Shown: positions 35,705-45,020 of the stretch, one piece after another
How the letters are laid out: each line of letters starts with the position of its first letter
Position numbering within the stretch: position 1 is the first letter of the stretch
Origin: Lysinibacillus sp. SGAir0095
GTDB lineage: Bacteria > Bacillota > Bacilli > Bacillales_A > Planococcaceae
Reading direction: 5' to 3'
NCBI RefSeq assembly: GCF_005491425.1
Contig: NZ_CP028083.1
Span: 644,001-708,000, forward strand
DNA: 64,000 bases
Program-made: the position numbers and the translations under genes
The notes under the pieces: model-generated
Told to the model about the DNA's origin: nothing
Database searches by the model: none
The model's input: the letters and a program-made list of their open reading frames with translations, nothing else

Positions 35705-38101
35705 TTAATCTCCTGTTACTAGCCATTTTTTTTTGAGATCAGGTGCTGCAAGGGGGCGACTGAAATAATAGCCCTGAGCGTAATCACAGCCCATCTCATT
35801 TAAGTCATGCGCTTCTTCTTGCCCCTCTACTCCTTCAGCAATTACTTTTAAATCAAGTTGTTTTGCTATCGCAATGATTGTTTTTACAATGGCTCTGTTC
35901 TCCTCGTCTTTGTTCATTCCCATAACGAAGGATTTATCGATCTTCAGAGAATCTAAGGGGTACTTATTCAAATAGCTAAGGGAGGAGTAGCCTGTCCCAA
36001 AGTCATCCATTGATAGATTAATTCCAAGATTTTTAAGTGCATTTAGCTTTTCAATCATCGAATCTGCATACATTGCAATGCTCTCAGTAATCTCTAATAC
36101 AACATAGTTTGAATCGATTTCTGCGTCTTCTATTGCGTTTTTAACATCTTCAACAAACATTGGATCAAGAAGTTGTCTCACAGAAACATTTACACTAATT
36201 ATTAATGGCTTGTATCCGGCTTTTTGCCATCCAGCATTTTGTCTGATGGCCATTTTCAGCACCCATTGGCCAATTGGAATGATCAATCCGGTTTCTTCTG
36301 CGACAGCAATAAATTCGTCCGGCTGAACTTGTCCTAGCGTTGGATTATTCCATCTTAAAAGAGATTCCATCGCTATAATTTCATTCGTTTGCAGGTCAAT
36401 TAATGGTTGATAGTAAAGCTCGAATTCATGATTGTCTAGTGCAGTTCGTAGTTGTTTTTCAATCATCATTTTTCTATAGAAAGTTTTCTGCATTTCTGAT
36501 GTGAATAATTGATGATTGTTTTTTCCTTTTTCTTTCACATAGTACATAGCCGTATCTGCGTGTTTTATCAGAGTATTTGCATCGTCCCCGTCATTAGGAA
36601 AAATACTAATTCCAATACTAGGTGTAATAAAGTACTCACTACTATCGATTTCAAACCCACTTCCAAATTGTTCTAACAATTCATTGGCAAATGCTTCACT
36701 TTCTGTCGCATTATAATATGGAAGGATAATGGTAAACTCATCACCTCCAAGACGATAAATATTGGCAGAATGGTGTTTTTTCTTTAGTAAATTTTTTATC
36801 CGTCTTGATACCTCAATTAATAAGAGATCGCCAACATCATGCCCTAGCGTGTCATTAATGTATTTAAATCGGTCCAAATCAAGGAACATAATGGCGCTCT
36901 GTCTTTTCTCAGTTTTTGCTTTTTCCAGAAGGTTTGTTAAATCCTCATTGAACATTCTTCTATTTGGTAAACCAGTTAAAGAATCGTGATTAGCCTGGAA
37001 TTTGATTTCATCTTCATAGTGTTTTCTTTCTGTAATATCTGTTGATACCGCAAGCATAGCTGAATCCTGATTAGAATGAATGGGCACTTTAACTGTCTGG
37101 ATCCATATTTTTTCTCCTGAAGCAGCAATAACAGATTCTTCTCTAATAAAGACTTTTTCCGTTAGCTTAAAACTCCTATTTGCTTGTTCGGTGTTTGGTG
37201 TCTCTGATAACGAATCCTTTTGTAAATCATAATCGGTTTTTCCAATCATATCTTTTATGTTCATGCCCATTAGCTTTGCATAGGATTGATTCATCAGTGT
37301 ATAGCGTCCTTTTTCATCCTGAGCATAAATATAGTTTGGGTTTAAATCAATCACTTGGAAAAGAAATTTCTTTTGTTCCTTTAGCTCTTTATTCATCTTA
37401 TTGACGATGTCAAGATGCATTCGACTCGAAAGTATTAATATAGAAAGTGCATAAACGAGCAAAGCAATCGAACTTGGGTACAATTTTGTAGAAGGTATCA
37501 TATTTAGAAAACCGATTGCATATCCAATTGAAGAAAAGATACTAAAATAAACTAAAAAAGATCGTTCGCTTTTCTTTTTCACATCTAAACTAATTAAGAA
37601 ACACGTTGTCATACTTACTAATATCAGGAGAACATTGGTATAGTACGTCCAAGAAAGCTCTCCATAAACAGGAAAGTAAAAAGTATTAGAATCTATTTGA
37701 AGTAGTTCTAATTCTTCGACTCCGTGACCACTCCATCCAACAAGATAGACTAGCGAAGCCAACCCATAGAATACTAGGACTGTAGGACGGTTCACAATAT
37801 ATTGCCACTTCTTTTGTAAATTATCTGGCAAAATTTCCTGTACGATTGTATAGCCTATATGAAAAATAACGGGTGTTATCATAATTGACCCGAATCTAAA
37901 GAGCTTGAAAAAAAGTGTTATGGTCTCTTCTTCAAATAAATCGTATCCATATAAAAATGCAATATCTAATTGCCAAAAAGATACCATTAGAAGTAATAGG
38001 AATAACAATTTTGATAGTCTGTATTTTTTAAATAACAGCAATAGGGTAATCCCAATACATATGGGAATGCAGGATAATAATATTAAAAATGTAAAAAACA
38101 T
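35705..38101 (-). CDS. Membrane GGDEF/EAL cyclic-di-GMP protein with PAS domain
   Basis: A 798-residue signalling protein. Seven hydrophobic segments span residues 1-230 (histidine-kinase-type 7TM sensor). A PAS domain follows at about 245-360 ending in STDITERK. The GGDEF domain (about 365-525) has an intact G452-G-D-E-F456 but no RxxD inhibition site. The EAL domain (about 545-790) has E579-S-L instead of EAL; the other catalytic features, NVSVRQL, LEITES, DDFGTGYSSL, KIDKSFV and AEGVE, are present, so both activities are possible. AGGAGG overlaps the stop of the upstream ketoacyl synthase gene, so the two are coupled. The signal sensed is unknown. Confidence 0.92.
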   Translation of the reverse strand: MFFTFLILLSCIPICIGITLLLLFKKYRLSKLLFLLLLMVSFWQLDIAFLYGYDLFEEETITLFFKLFRFGSIMITPVIFHIGYTIVQEILPDNLQKKWQYIVNRPTVLVFYGLASLVYLVGWSGHGVEELELLQIDSNTFYFPVYGELSWTYYTNVLLILVSMTTCFLISLDVKKKSERSFLVYFSIFSSIGYAIGFLNMIPSTKLYPSSIALLVYALSILILSSRMHLDIVNKMNKELKEQKKFLFQVIDLNPNYIYAQDEKGRYTLMNQSYAKLMGMNIKDMIGKTDYDLQKDSLSETPNTEQANRSFKLTEKVFIREESVIAASGEKIWIQTVKVPIHSNQDSAMLAVSTDITERKHYEDEIKFQANHDSLTGLPNRRMFNEDLTNLLEKAKTEKRQSAIMFLDLDRFKYINDTLGHDVGDLLLIEVSRRIKNLLKKKHHSANIYRLGGDEFTIILPYYNATESEAFANELLEQFGSGFEIDSSEYFITPSIGISIFPNDGDDANTLIKHADTAMYYVKEKGKNNHQLFTSEMQKTFYRKMMIEKQLRTALDNHEFELYYQPLIDLQTNEIIAMESLLRWNNPTLGQVQPDEFIAVAEETGLIIPIGQWVLKMAIRQNAGWQKAGYKPLIISVNVSVRQLLDPMFVEDVKNAIEDAEIDSNYVVLEITESIAMYADSMIEKLNALKNLGINLSMDDFGTGYSSLSYLNKYPLDSLKIDKSFVMGMNKDEENRAIVKTIIAIAKQLDLKVIAEGVEGQEEAHDLNEMGCDYAQGYYFSRPLAAPDLKKKWLVTGD

Positions 38102-38113
38102 GTTATGAGCCTC

Positions 38114-39301
38114 CTATGAATGTGTCAGTAATAGACAAGCATTATTTCCGCTACTTCCATGAGTAGTGATACATACGGACTCAACAGCTTGATATCTAGT
38201 TTCAAAAACAATTGGAATATCTTCAAATCCTCTACCTTTGGATTTAATGGTAGGGGGGATAAAACCATATTCCATTGATAAGAGGGAGGAGATGATTTGC
38301 ATTGCTCCCATAGCTCCAAAGGAATGACCAATCATTCCTTTTATTGAGGTAATAGGTACTTTTGTTCCAAATGTTTCCTTAAGAATGAAACGTTCAATTT
38401 GATCATTTATTTCAATACCAAGAGCCTGACTGTTAACATAGCTGGGTACAGTATTTCCAAGTGTTTCTTGGAAAACCTCAAGCATATGCCTACCTGTTGT
38501 ATCGGAGCTTAATAGTTTTTGTCCTTCATTTCTTGAAATCACATGTTCAATTTTTCCATATATTCGTTGATCGCGTGAATTTGCTGTTTGTCTTCGTTCT
38601 AGAACAATAACACCTGCACCCTCTGATAAAACAAAACCGCGATGCTCAGTTGAAAAAGGAATTCCGGCATTTTCGATTGTTGTTTCAGTTGAGAGTACTC
38701 TTAATTTTTTAAAACCATTAATTGTCCATTGGCCTAAAGGAGCGTCTGTTCCTCCTACGATGCAAGCATCTACAGTACCGCTCTCAAGTAAAAGCTTTCC
38801 AAATGAGACGGCATCTATACTTGCTGTACAGCCAGTTGTTATGGTGAATGCGGGGCCACATAAACCCGTTGCCTCAGCAACAGATCCTGAAAGAGTGTGT
38901 GTATCGGCAAATGATACACCTTGAAGAGGGGTTGTTTTTAATTCGAGAAATTTAAGATAATTTTGTTCAATTTCAAGAATTGCTCCAGCAGATGTTCCCA
39001 TAATGACTGCAACTCGATGTGGCTTAAAATCGTTTACATGTGCCATTTCATAAGCATCCATTGCTGCCGCTATTGCCATTCTTACGGAACGGGGATGACG
39101 TTTATAATTCTTCCCGTTTATTTCTTGAAAGCTCTCCTCTATTAACCCAGCAACAAGATGAGATTGTGAGTGATTCACGTTTTTTATTATGCTCTGCGTA
39201 CATAGTCCTTTTTCTAATACATTTAGAAAACTATATTTATCTAAAACACCAGGCCCAATAATTCCATAACCTGTGATTACTATATCGTCCAAACAATTCA
39301 C
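38114..39301 (-). CDS. Beta-ketoacyl synthase homologue with a replaced active-site histidine
   Basis: A 395-residue thiolase-fold protein of the FabF/KAS II type. The nucleophile C158 is present in TTGCTASID, and K321 and H326 in KGMIGHSFGAMG match the second histidine region. The first catalytic histidine (HGTxT in FabF) is missing: the aligned stretch reads VNSQALG with Q292 in its place. So normal decarboxylative condensation is doubtful, although another reaction is possible. No acyl carrier protein or other fatty-acid gene lies near. It precedes the GGDEF/EAL gene by 12 bp in one operon. The start is taken as GTG at 39301; TTG at 39292 is an alternative. Confidence 0.85.
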   Translation of the reverse strand: MNCLDDIVITGYGIIGPGVLDKYSFLNVLEKGLCTQSIIKNVNHSQSHLVAGLIEESFQEINGKNYKRHPRSVRMAIAAAMDAYEMAHVNDFKPHRVAVIMGTSAGAILEIEQNYLKFLELKTTPLQGVSFADTHTLSGSVAEATGLCGPAFTITTGCTASIDAVSFGKLLLESGTVDACIVGGTDAPLGQWTINGFKKLRVLSTETTIENAGIPFSTEHRGFVLSEGAGVIVLERRQTANSRDQRIYGKIEHVISRNEGQKLLSSDTTGRHMLEVFQETLGNTVPSYVNSQALGIEINDQIERFILKETFGTKVPITSIKGMIGHSFGAMGAMQIISSLLSMEYGFIPPTIKSKGRGFEDIPIVFETRYQAVESVCITTHGSSGNNACLLLTHS

Positions 39302-39619
39302 CTACAAATTTCGACTTCGTACCATTATAAACGACAAATTTTGTCAAAGTCCATATTCGATAGGTCTTAAGTTTATTTGAATAATTGGATGGGGTGTCTA
39401 GTGCATTAGACATGTAGTGATACTAAATAACTATTTGATGTAAATTAGGTAAGATTTATATAAATAACAAAAAAATGGTAATTTGTTCTAGTTGAGCTAC
39501 TAGTTTTTAATCTTGCAGTACACTTTCTAAAAAGAACCATAAATATGTTAAGAAGGAAACTGATATGGATTGTTGAAATTAGTAATGGAAAACGACTGTG
39601 ATTTTTCGGGGTGACAAAT
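39302..39619. other. Intergenic region with an inverted repeat
   Basis: Upstream of the ketoacyl synthase operon. TGTCTA (39395-39400) and TAGACA (39407-39412) form a perfect inverted repeat around GTGCAT, and GACAAATTTTGTC lies near 39335. Either might be an operator. No gene was recognised. Confidence 0.4.
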
Positions 39620-39891
39620 ATGGAAAACCATACAGATCTTAAACAATACATAAGTATTCGACATATAAAAATGGATGATTATGAAACAATCGTAAAGTGT
39701 TAATGGCCTATGCATTAAACGAATTAGGGATTGTGATTTTTAATGCTGAGACACATGAAGCGAATACTCGTTCAAGAAGAATGCTTGGCAATTTGGGATT
39801 TAAGGAAATTAGCAGGATTGGGATGGAACAATATATGGGTGAAGAGAGCCGGCTTATTCAATACAGATTTTGTGTGTCACAAAAGGTATAA
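39620..39891 (+). pseudogene. Remnant of a GNAT acetyltransferase with the middle deleted
   Basis: An ATG at 39620 starts an N-terminal acetyltransferase-like stretch (QYISIRHIKMDDYETIVK) that stops at 39701. In another frame from 39697 comes the C-terminal end of a GNAT protein (NAETHEANTRSRRMLGNLGFKEISR). The acetyl-CoA binding core that should lie between, some 60-100 residues, is missing. This looks like one gene that lost an internal segment and is not functional. Confidence 0.75.
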
Positions 39892-39924
39892 TTTTGTAAA
39901 AAGCGATATTAGGGAAGTGTCTAT

Positions 39925-40251
39925 ATGATTTATACAATAGCCTTATTCATATTGGCAGGGATTGCCGAGATTGGTGGGGGTTATCTAATTTGGTTATGGT
40001 TAAGAGAAGGGAAACCCTGGTACTTTGGCATAGGTGGTGGAGTCGCATTAGCTCTCTATGGAGTTATTGCGACGTTTCAAAACTTTCTATCCTTCGGGAG
40101 AGTTTATGCAGCCTATGGTGGTGTTTTTATCATCCTTTCAGTCTTATGGGGCTGGGGAATAGATAAGAAGACGCCAGATTTATATGATTGGCTAGGTGCT
40201 TGCATCTGTATTATTGGTGTTTCTGTGATGTTGTTTGCTCCACGTCATTAA
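39925..40251 (+). CDS. YnfA/UPF0060 small membrane protein
   Basis: A 108-residue protein with four membrane segments, the length and pattern of the YnfA family, which is related to small multidrug resistance proteins. Hallmarks are [20 protein letters not shown] near residues 11-30 and [27 protein letters not shown] near 61-87. Some relatives export antiseptics or dyes; the role here is unproven. GGGAAG precedes the ATG. It follows the acetyltransferase remnant closely. Confidence 0.9.
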   Translation: MIYTIALFILAGIAEIGGGYLIWLWLREGKPWYFGIGGGVALALYGVIATFQNFLSFGRVYAAYGGVFIILSVLWGWGIDKKTPDLYDWLGACICIIGVSVMLFAPRH

Positions 40252-40430
40252 TTTTACTTCAATAAATAAAGCCAAATGGATTTGTTTCTCCAAGCATATC
40301 ACTTAAAAAAAAGGGTGTGTATGTTTAGTATATAAATAGGGTCTATTTTAAGGTGATATGCGGATATTGCTAGTATAGCTATTTTTCTGAGTATTAATAG
40401 ATTCCGTAAATATGTAGGGAGGAACAAAAT

Positions 40431-41561
40431 ATGGATGAAAATTATAAAGATTTACTAACAGCATACAAATTACCCAATGGTGTGGAATTGAAAAATCGAA
40501 TTGTTATGGCTCCAATGACGCACTGGTCATCGAATGAGGATGGCACTGTGACAGATGCTGAAGTTGAATACTATTCCCGCCGTTCAAAAGGAGTGAGTAT
40601 GGTTATTACTGCTTGTACTCATGTAACACCGAATGGACAAGGTTTTCATGGGCAATTTGCCTCTTATAGTGATGAATATATTCCGAGCTTAAAGCGTGTT
40701 GCAAATGCTATAAAAGAACAAGGGTCAAAGGCGGTTTTACAAATTTACCATGGTGGGAAAATGTCTCCTCCTGAATTAGTTCCAAACGGTGACATCGTAA
40801 GTGCTAGTGATATTCCGGCAGTAAATGGAGGAGTATCTGGCAAAACACCAAGACCTTTAACAGAAGATGAAATTAAGGAAATTATTAATGCTTATGGAGA
40901 CGCGACTCGTCGTGCAATTGAAGCAGGTTTCGATGGGGTTGAAATTCACGGGGCAAATGGTTATTTAATCCAGCAATTTTTCTCGGGACATTCCAACAAA
41001 CGTGACGACCGCTTTGGTGGGAGCTTAGAAAATCGTATGACTTTTCCATTAGCTGTAGTAGATAAGGTGAAAAGTGTTGTCGAAAAATATGGAGATTCTA
41101 CATTTATCGTAGGGCATCGCTTTTCTCCAGAGGAACCGGAAGAAAACGGCATTACGATGGCAGATACATTAGCTTTAATAGATGCTTTAGCAGACAAAGG
41201 GTTAGATTATTTACATGTGTCATTAGGTGAATTTTTCTCGACTGCCAGAAGAGGCGTTGAGGATCTAACTAAAACTCGTATTGAGTATTTACTAGAGAAA
41301 ATTAATGACCGTGTCCCACTTATCGGGGTAGGTTCTATTTATAGTGCTGAAGATGCACGTAGAGCCTTTGCTACAGGAGTTCCATTATTAGCTCTTGGAC
41401 GAGAGTTGCTTATCGATCCAGACTGGGTTCAAAAAGTTAGGGACGGAAAAGAACGTGAAATCGTGACTCAGCTTGATAAAGAGAAACAAAAAGAATTAGT
41501 AATACCAGATCCTTTGTGGGAAAGAATTATCAATAGACCTGGTTGGTTACCTGGAGTTTAG
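40431..41561 (+). CDS. NADH-dependent flavin oxidoreductase, old yellow enzyme family
   Basis: A 376-residue FMN-binding TIM barrel of the old yellow enzyme family, which reduces activated alkenes with NAD(P)H. Visible marks are LKNRIVMAPMTHWSS near residues 20-34, VLQIYHGGK near 100-108, the substrate-binding region FDGVEIHGANGYLIQQFFSGHSNKRDDRFGG near 166-196 and the phosphate-binding end LIGVGSIYSAEDA and ALGRELLIDPDW. GGGAGGA precedes the ATG. The frame ends before the DUF2071 gene, which may share the transcript. The physiological substrate is unknown. Confidence 0.92.
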   Translation: MDENYKDLLTAYKLPNGVELKNRIVMAPMTHWSSNEDGTVTDAEVEYYSRRSKGVSMVITACTHVTPNGQGFHGQFASYSDEYIPSLKRVANAIKEQGSKAVLQIYHGGKMSPPELVPNGDIVSASDIPAVNGGVSGKTPRPLTEDEIKEIINAYGDATRRAIEAGFDGVEIHGANGYLIQQFFSGHSNKRDDRFGGSLENRMTFPLAVVDKVKSVVEKYGDSTFIVGHRFSPEEPEENGITMADTLALIDALADKGLDYLHVSLGEFFSTARRGVEDLTKTRIEYLLEKINDRVPLIGVGSIYSAEDARRAFATGVPLLALGRELLIDPDWVQKVRDGKEREIVTQLDKEKQKELVIPDPLWERIINRPGWLPGV

Positions 41562-41614
41562 TTAATACTAGGAATTATCGACTATTAACTATAAAGGGGT
41601 GGCTCTGGAGAAAA

Positions 41615-42364
41615 ATGAAAGAGCGAATATTTGTTGAAGAAGGGTACTTAAATGAGAAGCAAAAGCTAACTACCAACTTGCCATGGATTATGAAGCAAAC
41701 CTGGAGCGATGTTTTATTTGCTCATTATCCGGTATCACGTAAGGTATTAGAAATGCTGGTACCAACTGAATTGAAGGTGGATACCTTTTATCAAACTGGT
41801 TGGGTTACCATTGTGCCTTACTTAACAAGCTCTATGCATTTGAGAGGGTTGCCCCCAGTTCCAGGAATGGCTCCTTATCCAGGTTTTAATATAAGAACTT
41901 ATGTAACGATGAATGGAAAGCCGGGTGTATACTTTTTCAGCTTAACAGCCGCAAACTTTCTCGCTGCTTATTCTGCGAAAACCTTTTTCCGGTTACCTTA
42001 TTTGTATATGGACATGAAGTATAAGAGGGTGAAGGATTTAGTCGTTTTTGAAAGTGAAAAAAAGTCTGGCTTACAATTGCTATGCAATTATAAATCGATC
42101 TCTGCGCCTTCACATACAGACAACGGATCGCTAGAGGAGTGGTTGGTGGAACGATATTGCGTTTATACCATAAGTAAAAAGGGTGTACCTCTTCGGGCGG
42201 ATATTTTGCACGAACCGTGGCTATTAGAGAAAGCAGAAGCTGAATTCCATCAAAATACTTTGCTATCTACCTTAAACATTAAGCAAGGGAATGAAAAACC
42301 GATTTTACATTATGCAAGAAAAGCAGTTGTAAGGTTCTGGCCAATAGCCCGAGTAGATATATAA
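41615..42364 (+). CDS. DUF2071 (YqjF-like) protein
   Basis: A 249-residue protein of the DUF2071 family, related to acetoacetate decarboxylase-like folds and of unknown function. Family features include PWIMKQTWSDVLFAHYPVS near the start, PTELKVDTFYQTGWVTIVPY and FNIRTYVTMNGKPGVYFFSLTA. The open frame extends upstream to 41543 across the end of the flavin oxidoreductase gene, but TCTGGAGA before the ATG at 41615 marks the likely start. A terminator follows. Confidence 0.85.
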   Translation: MKERIFVEEGYLNEKQKLTTNLPWIMKQTWSDVLFAHYPVSRKVLEMLVPTELKVDTFYQTGWVTIVPYLTSSMHLRGLPPVPGMAPYPGFNIRTYVTMNGKPGVYFFSLTAANFLAAYSAKTFFRLPYLYMDMKYKRVKDLVVFESEKKSGLQLLCNYKSISAPSHTDNGSLEEWLVERYCVYTISKKGVPLRADILHEPWLLEKAEAEFHQNTLLSTLNIKQGNEKPILHYARKAVVRFWPIARVDI

Positions 42365-42369
42365 ACAAC

Positions 42370-42412
42370 AGGAGCGATTACTTTTTATTAAAGGGTATCG
42401 CTCTTTTTTATG
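42370..42412 (+). terminator. Terminator after the DUF2071 gene
   Basis: GAGCGAT pairs with ATCGCTC across a long loop and is followed by TTTTTTA. Confidence 0.75.
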
Positions 42413-42451
42413 GAATTTACTAGTTGGGTGAACCCTTTAGGAGTGATAATC

Positions 42452-42886
42452 ATGAAAAAAATATTGCCAATAATTTGCGTATTTTGCTTCATAACTACTT
42501 CTTTTGTACAAGCCTTAAGCTGGGCATTTCCTTTTGTTGTTTGGAAAGGGAATGTTTATGAGGTGACAGATGAAGTAGTGCATAAAGAAGAAATCGGCAA
42601 GCAAATTGGAGAGGTAAAAAGAATGCCGAATGAGATGACGGGAAATTATTTTGGTGATGCATCAAATGCTTTTTCGAAAGGAACTAAATACTTTGAAATA
42701 AAGGCCATTTCTTCTAAAGAAGCTATCGCTGTAGAAGCTGAGGAAGCTGAGTGGGTTAAGGCAGTCTTTGCTCATAAAGCCCCATTCCATTGGATGGATT
42801 TAATCACAACATTATTACCTACTATAACTTTAATAGTCATTATCATTTTTATTATTTTACGATTGAGGAAAGGGAAGCGCGTTTAA
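42452..42886 (+). CDS. Hypothetical exported protein with C-terminal membrane anchor
   Basis: A 144-residue protein. A signal peptide-like start (MKKILPIICVFCFITTSFVQA) is followed by an extracytoplasmic part with SWAFPFVVWKGNVYEVTDEVV. A single membrane segment at about residues 113-135 leads to a basic tail (RLRKGKRV). Family not recognised, although the WAFPFVVWKGNVYEVT strand is distinctive and could be searched. AGGAG precedes the ATG at 42452, which is chosen over the earlier frame opening. Confidence 0.75.
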   Translation: MKKILPIICVFCFITTSFVQALSWAFPFVVWKGNVYEVTDEVVHKEEIGKQIGEVKRMPNEMTGNYFGDASNAFSKGTKYFEIKAISSKEAIAVEAEEAEWVKAVFAHKAPFHWMDLITTLLPTITLIVIIIFIILRLRKGKRV

Positions 42887-42984
42887 TAACAATGCCTAAG
42901 ATAGAACCCGGTTCAGAAGAAGGATTTCTATAGCCTATTAAAGAATAGTATAGAGATGACAATGCACTTTGGGAGGCGGAATTT

Positions 42985-43542
42985 TTGAATCAAGCACTTG
43001 TAATCATTGATGCACAGCAAGCATTAATCGATGGGAACGAAGTTGAAAAAGGCGTGGTTGAAAAAGAAAGATTAATAAAAAATATTAACACTGTTATTGA
43101 GAAGGCTCTAGAAAAGAAAATTACGATTGTGTTTATTAGAGACGTAGATGTTTCAAAAGGAGAAGGGCCAGGATTTCAGGTGCACGAGGACATTAATGTA
43201 CCATCCCATGCGGTCACTTTTAATAAAGCAGCCACAAATTCATTTTATGGAACGCCATTAAAAGACTACTTAAAAGAACGCGACATTCAACATCTTGTGT
43301 TGATGGGCTGTAAAACGGAATATTGTATTGATACAGCTGTAAGAACAGCAACAGTTAATGGTTTTGATGTCACTTTAGTGGGAGATGCACATTCAACGTG
43401 TGATTCAGAAACATTATCCGGCCAGCAAATTATCCAGCATCACAATCGAGTATTGCATGGACATTATAATGTAGATCACTTTTCAATGGTTCGCAATTCG
43501 GATGAAGACTTGTTTGAACCAATTCATGATAATTATCGCTAA
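42985..43542 (+). CDS. Isochorismatase-family cysteine hydrolase
   Basis: A 185-residue alpha/beta hydrolase of the isochorismatase-like family. The catalytic triad is visible as D9 in IIDAQQ, a lysine in FNKAATNSFYGTPL and the nucleophilic cysteine in the MGCKTEYCIDTAVR stretch. Members act as amidases, nicotinamidases or isochorismatases; the substrate here is unknown. The start is TTG at 42985 with GGGAGGCGG upstream. A methyltransferase gene follows 19 bp on. Confidence 0.88.
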   Translation: MNQALVIIDAQQALIDGNEVEKGVVEKERLIKNINTVIEKALEKKITIVFIRDVDVSKGEGPGFQVHEDINVPSHAVTFNKAATNSFYGTPLKDYLKERDIQHLVLMGCKTEYCIDTAVRTATVNGFDVTLVGDAHSTCDSETLSGQQIIQHHNRVLHGHYNVDHFSMVRNSDEDLFEPIHDNYR

Positions 43543-43561
43543 GGAAAAGGGAGGGGGTTAA

Positions 43562-44302
43562 TTGAAACAAAATATTTACGATAATCCAATCTTTTTTGAA
43601 CAGTACACAGCTTTAAGAGATAGTGGTATTACTGCTAATGATTTTGTGGAGCAGCCTGCCTTGAAATCACTCATATCATCCCTAGAAGGTAAAATGGTAT
43701 TGGACTTGGGATGTGGTGCTGGTTCCTTTGCTAAATATTGTGTTGAAAATGGGGCATCAAAGGTAATAGCAGTCGATATTTCTAAAAATATGATAGAAAA
43801 GGCCAGAAAAGAGAATCAGCATGAAAGCATCAACTATCTATGTTCACCAATAGAAGAAGTAGAGCTACATAATCAAAGTTTTGATGTCATTGTAAGTTCT
43901 CTAGCCATTCATTATATTGAAGATTATCCGAAGTTAATCGATAGAGTAATAAGTCTGCTTACCGAAAATGGAGAGTTTGTCTTCTCCACTGAACATCCAA
44001 TGGTGACGGCACGAAAAGAAGAAATAAGCAACTGGGTAAAAGATAGCGAAGGAAATAAATTGCATTGGGCGTTGGATCATTATCAAGAAGAAGGTAAGCG
44101 TGAGGGATATTGGTATATTGACGGAGTAGTGAAGTATCATCGAACCATCTCAACATTAGTTAATACATTGATAGAAAAGGGTCTCGTAGTAGAGAGAATA
44201 ATAGAGCCTATATCGATTCCTGGGGGAGTAGAACTACGACCTAAACTAATCAATGAAGAAAGAAGACCCTCTTTTATTGTCATTAAAGCAAAGAAAAATT
44301 AA
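43562..44302 (+). CDS. Class I SAM-dependent methyltransferase
   Basis: A 246-residue methyltransferase. Motif I is MVLDLGCGAGSFAKY near residues 45-59, with the acidic residue in VIAVDISKNMIEKA and motif IV in FDVIVSSLAIHYIEDYPKL. The C-terminal region is of the general methyltransferase type. The start is TTG at 43562 after GGGAGGGGG. Close spacing to the isochorismatase-like gene suggests co-transcription. The substrate is unknown. Confidence 0.87.
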   Translation: MKQNIYDNPIFFEQYTALRDSGITANDFVEQPALKSLISSLEGKMVLDLGCGAGSFAKYCVENGASKVIAVDISKNMIEKARKENQHESINYLCSPIEEVELHNQSFDVIVSSLAIHYIEDYPKLIDRVISLLTENGEFVFSTEHPMVTARKEEISNWVKDSEGNKLHWALDHYQEEGKREGYWYIDGVVKYHRTISTLVNTLIEKGLVVERIIEPISIPGGVELRPKLINEERRPSFIVIKAKKN

Positions 44303-44308
44303 GTCAGT

Positions 44309-44330
44309 ACTGCCTAATGGGCAGTTTTTT
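44309..44330 (+). terminator. Terminator after the methyltransferase gene
   Basis: ACTGCC pairs with GGCAGT across four bases and is followed by six T. Confidence 0.8.
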
Positions 44331-44385
44331 ATTGCACTCGATGATTACATAATCGATTTGTTTATAGGGATAGGAGTGGTTAGGT

Positions 44386-44964
44386 TTGCGGAATGAAGAA
44401 AAGATTCTAACTATTATTCGAGAGGATTCTTGGATGATGGAAATCTTACAAACTGTGAAAATTTTGGATTTACAGGATTGGTGGATATGTGCCGGCTTTG
44501 TAAGGTCAAAAATCTGGGATACTATACATGAGTTTGACTTTAGGACACCGATTGCGGATGTGGATGTAATTTACTTCGATCCATCTAATGTTGAGGAATT
44601 AGAGGAAAAGCAGTATGAAGAAATACTCAAATCACTCTTGCCCAACATTCCTTGGTCTGTAAAAAATGAAGCGAGGATGCACCTGAGAAATAATTGTCCC
44701 CCTTATAAGTCTTCCATTGATGCCATTTCAAAATTTCCAGAAACAGCTACTGCATTAGGTGTTAAATTAGATAGCCAGGATCATCTAATTTTAACTGCAC
44801 CCTGTGGAATTCAAGATGTCGTTAATATGGTGGTTAAACCGACACCGTATATATTAAAAAACAAAGAAAAAGGCATGATTTATGAAGAACGAGTTGCAAG
44901 CAAGAACTGGCAGACAGTCTGGAAAAAGTTAGAGATTCATCATATTTGCATATCAAATACATAG
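44386..44964 (+). CDS. DUF925-type nucleotidyltransferase family protein
   Basis: A 192-residue protein of the DUF925 group of the nucleotidyltransferase superfamily. The core shows WWICAGFVRSKIWDTIHEF near residues 31-49 and DVDVIYFDPSN near 58-68, with two carboxylates in the place of the metal-binding DxD. The reaction and target are unknown. The start is TTG at 44386 with GGAGTGG upstream. The next gene, a DinB protein, starts 56 bp after its end. Confidence 0.8.
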   Translation: MRNEEKILTIIREDSWMMEILQTVKILDLQDWWICAGFVRSKIWDTIHEFDFRTPIADVDVIYFDPSNVEELEEKQYEEILKSLLPNIPWSVKNEARMHLRNNCPPYKSSIDAISKFPETATALGVKLDSQDHLILTAPCGIQDVVNMVVKPTPYILKNKEKGMIYEERVASKNWQTVWKKLEIHHICISNT

Positions 44965-45020
44965 TCTCATTTGATGATTATTATGGATTAATGAAAAACA
45001 AACAAAAGGTGGGGGAAGGA

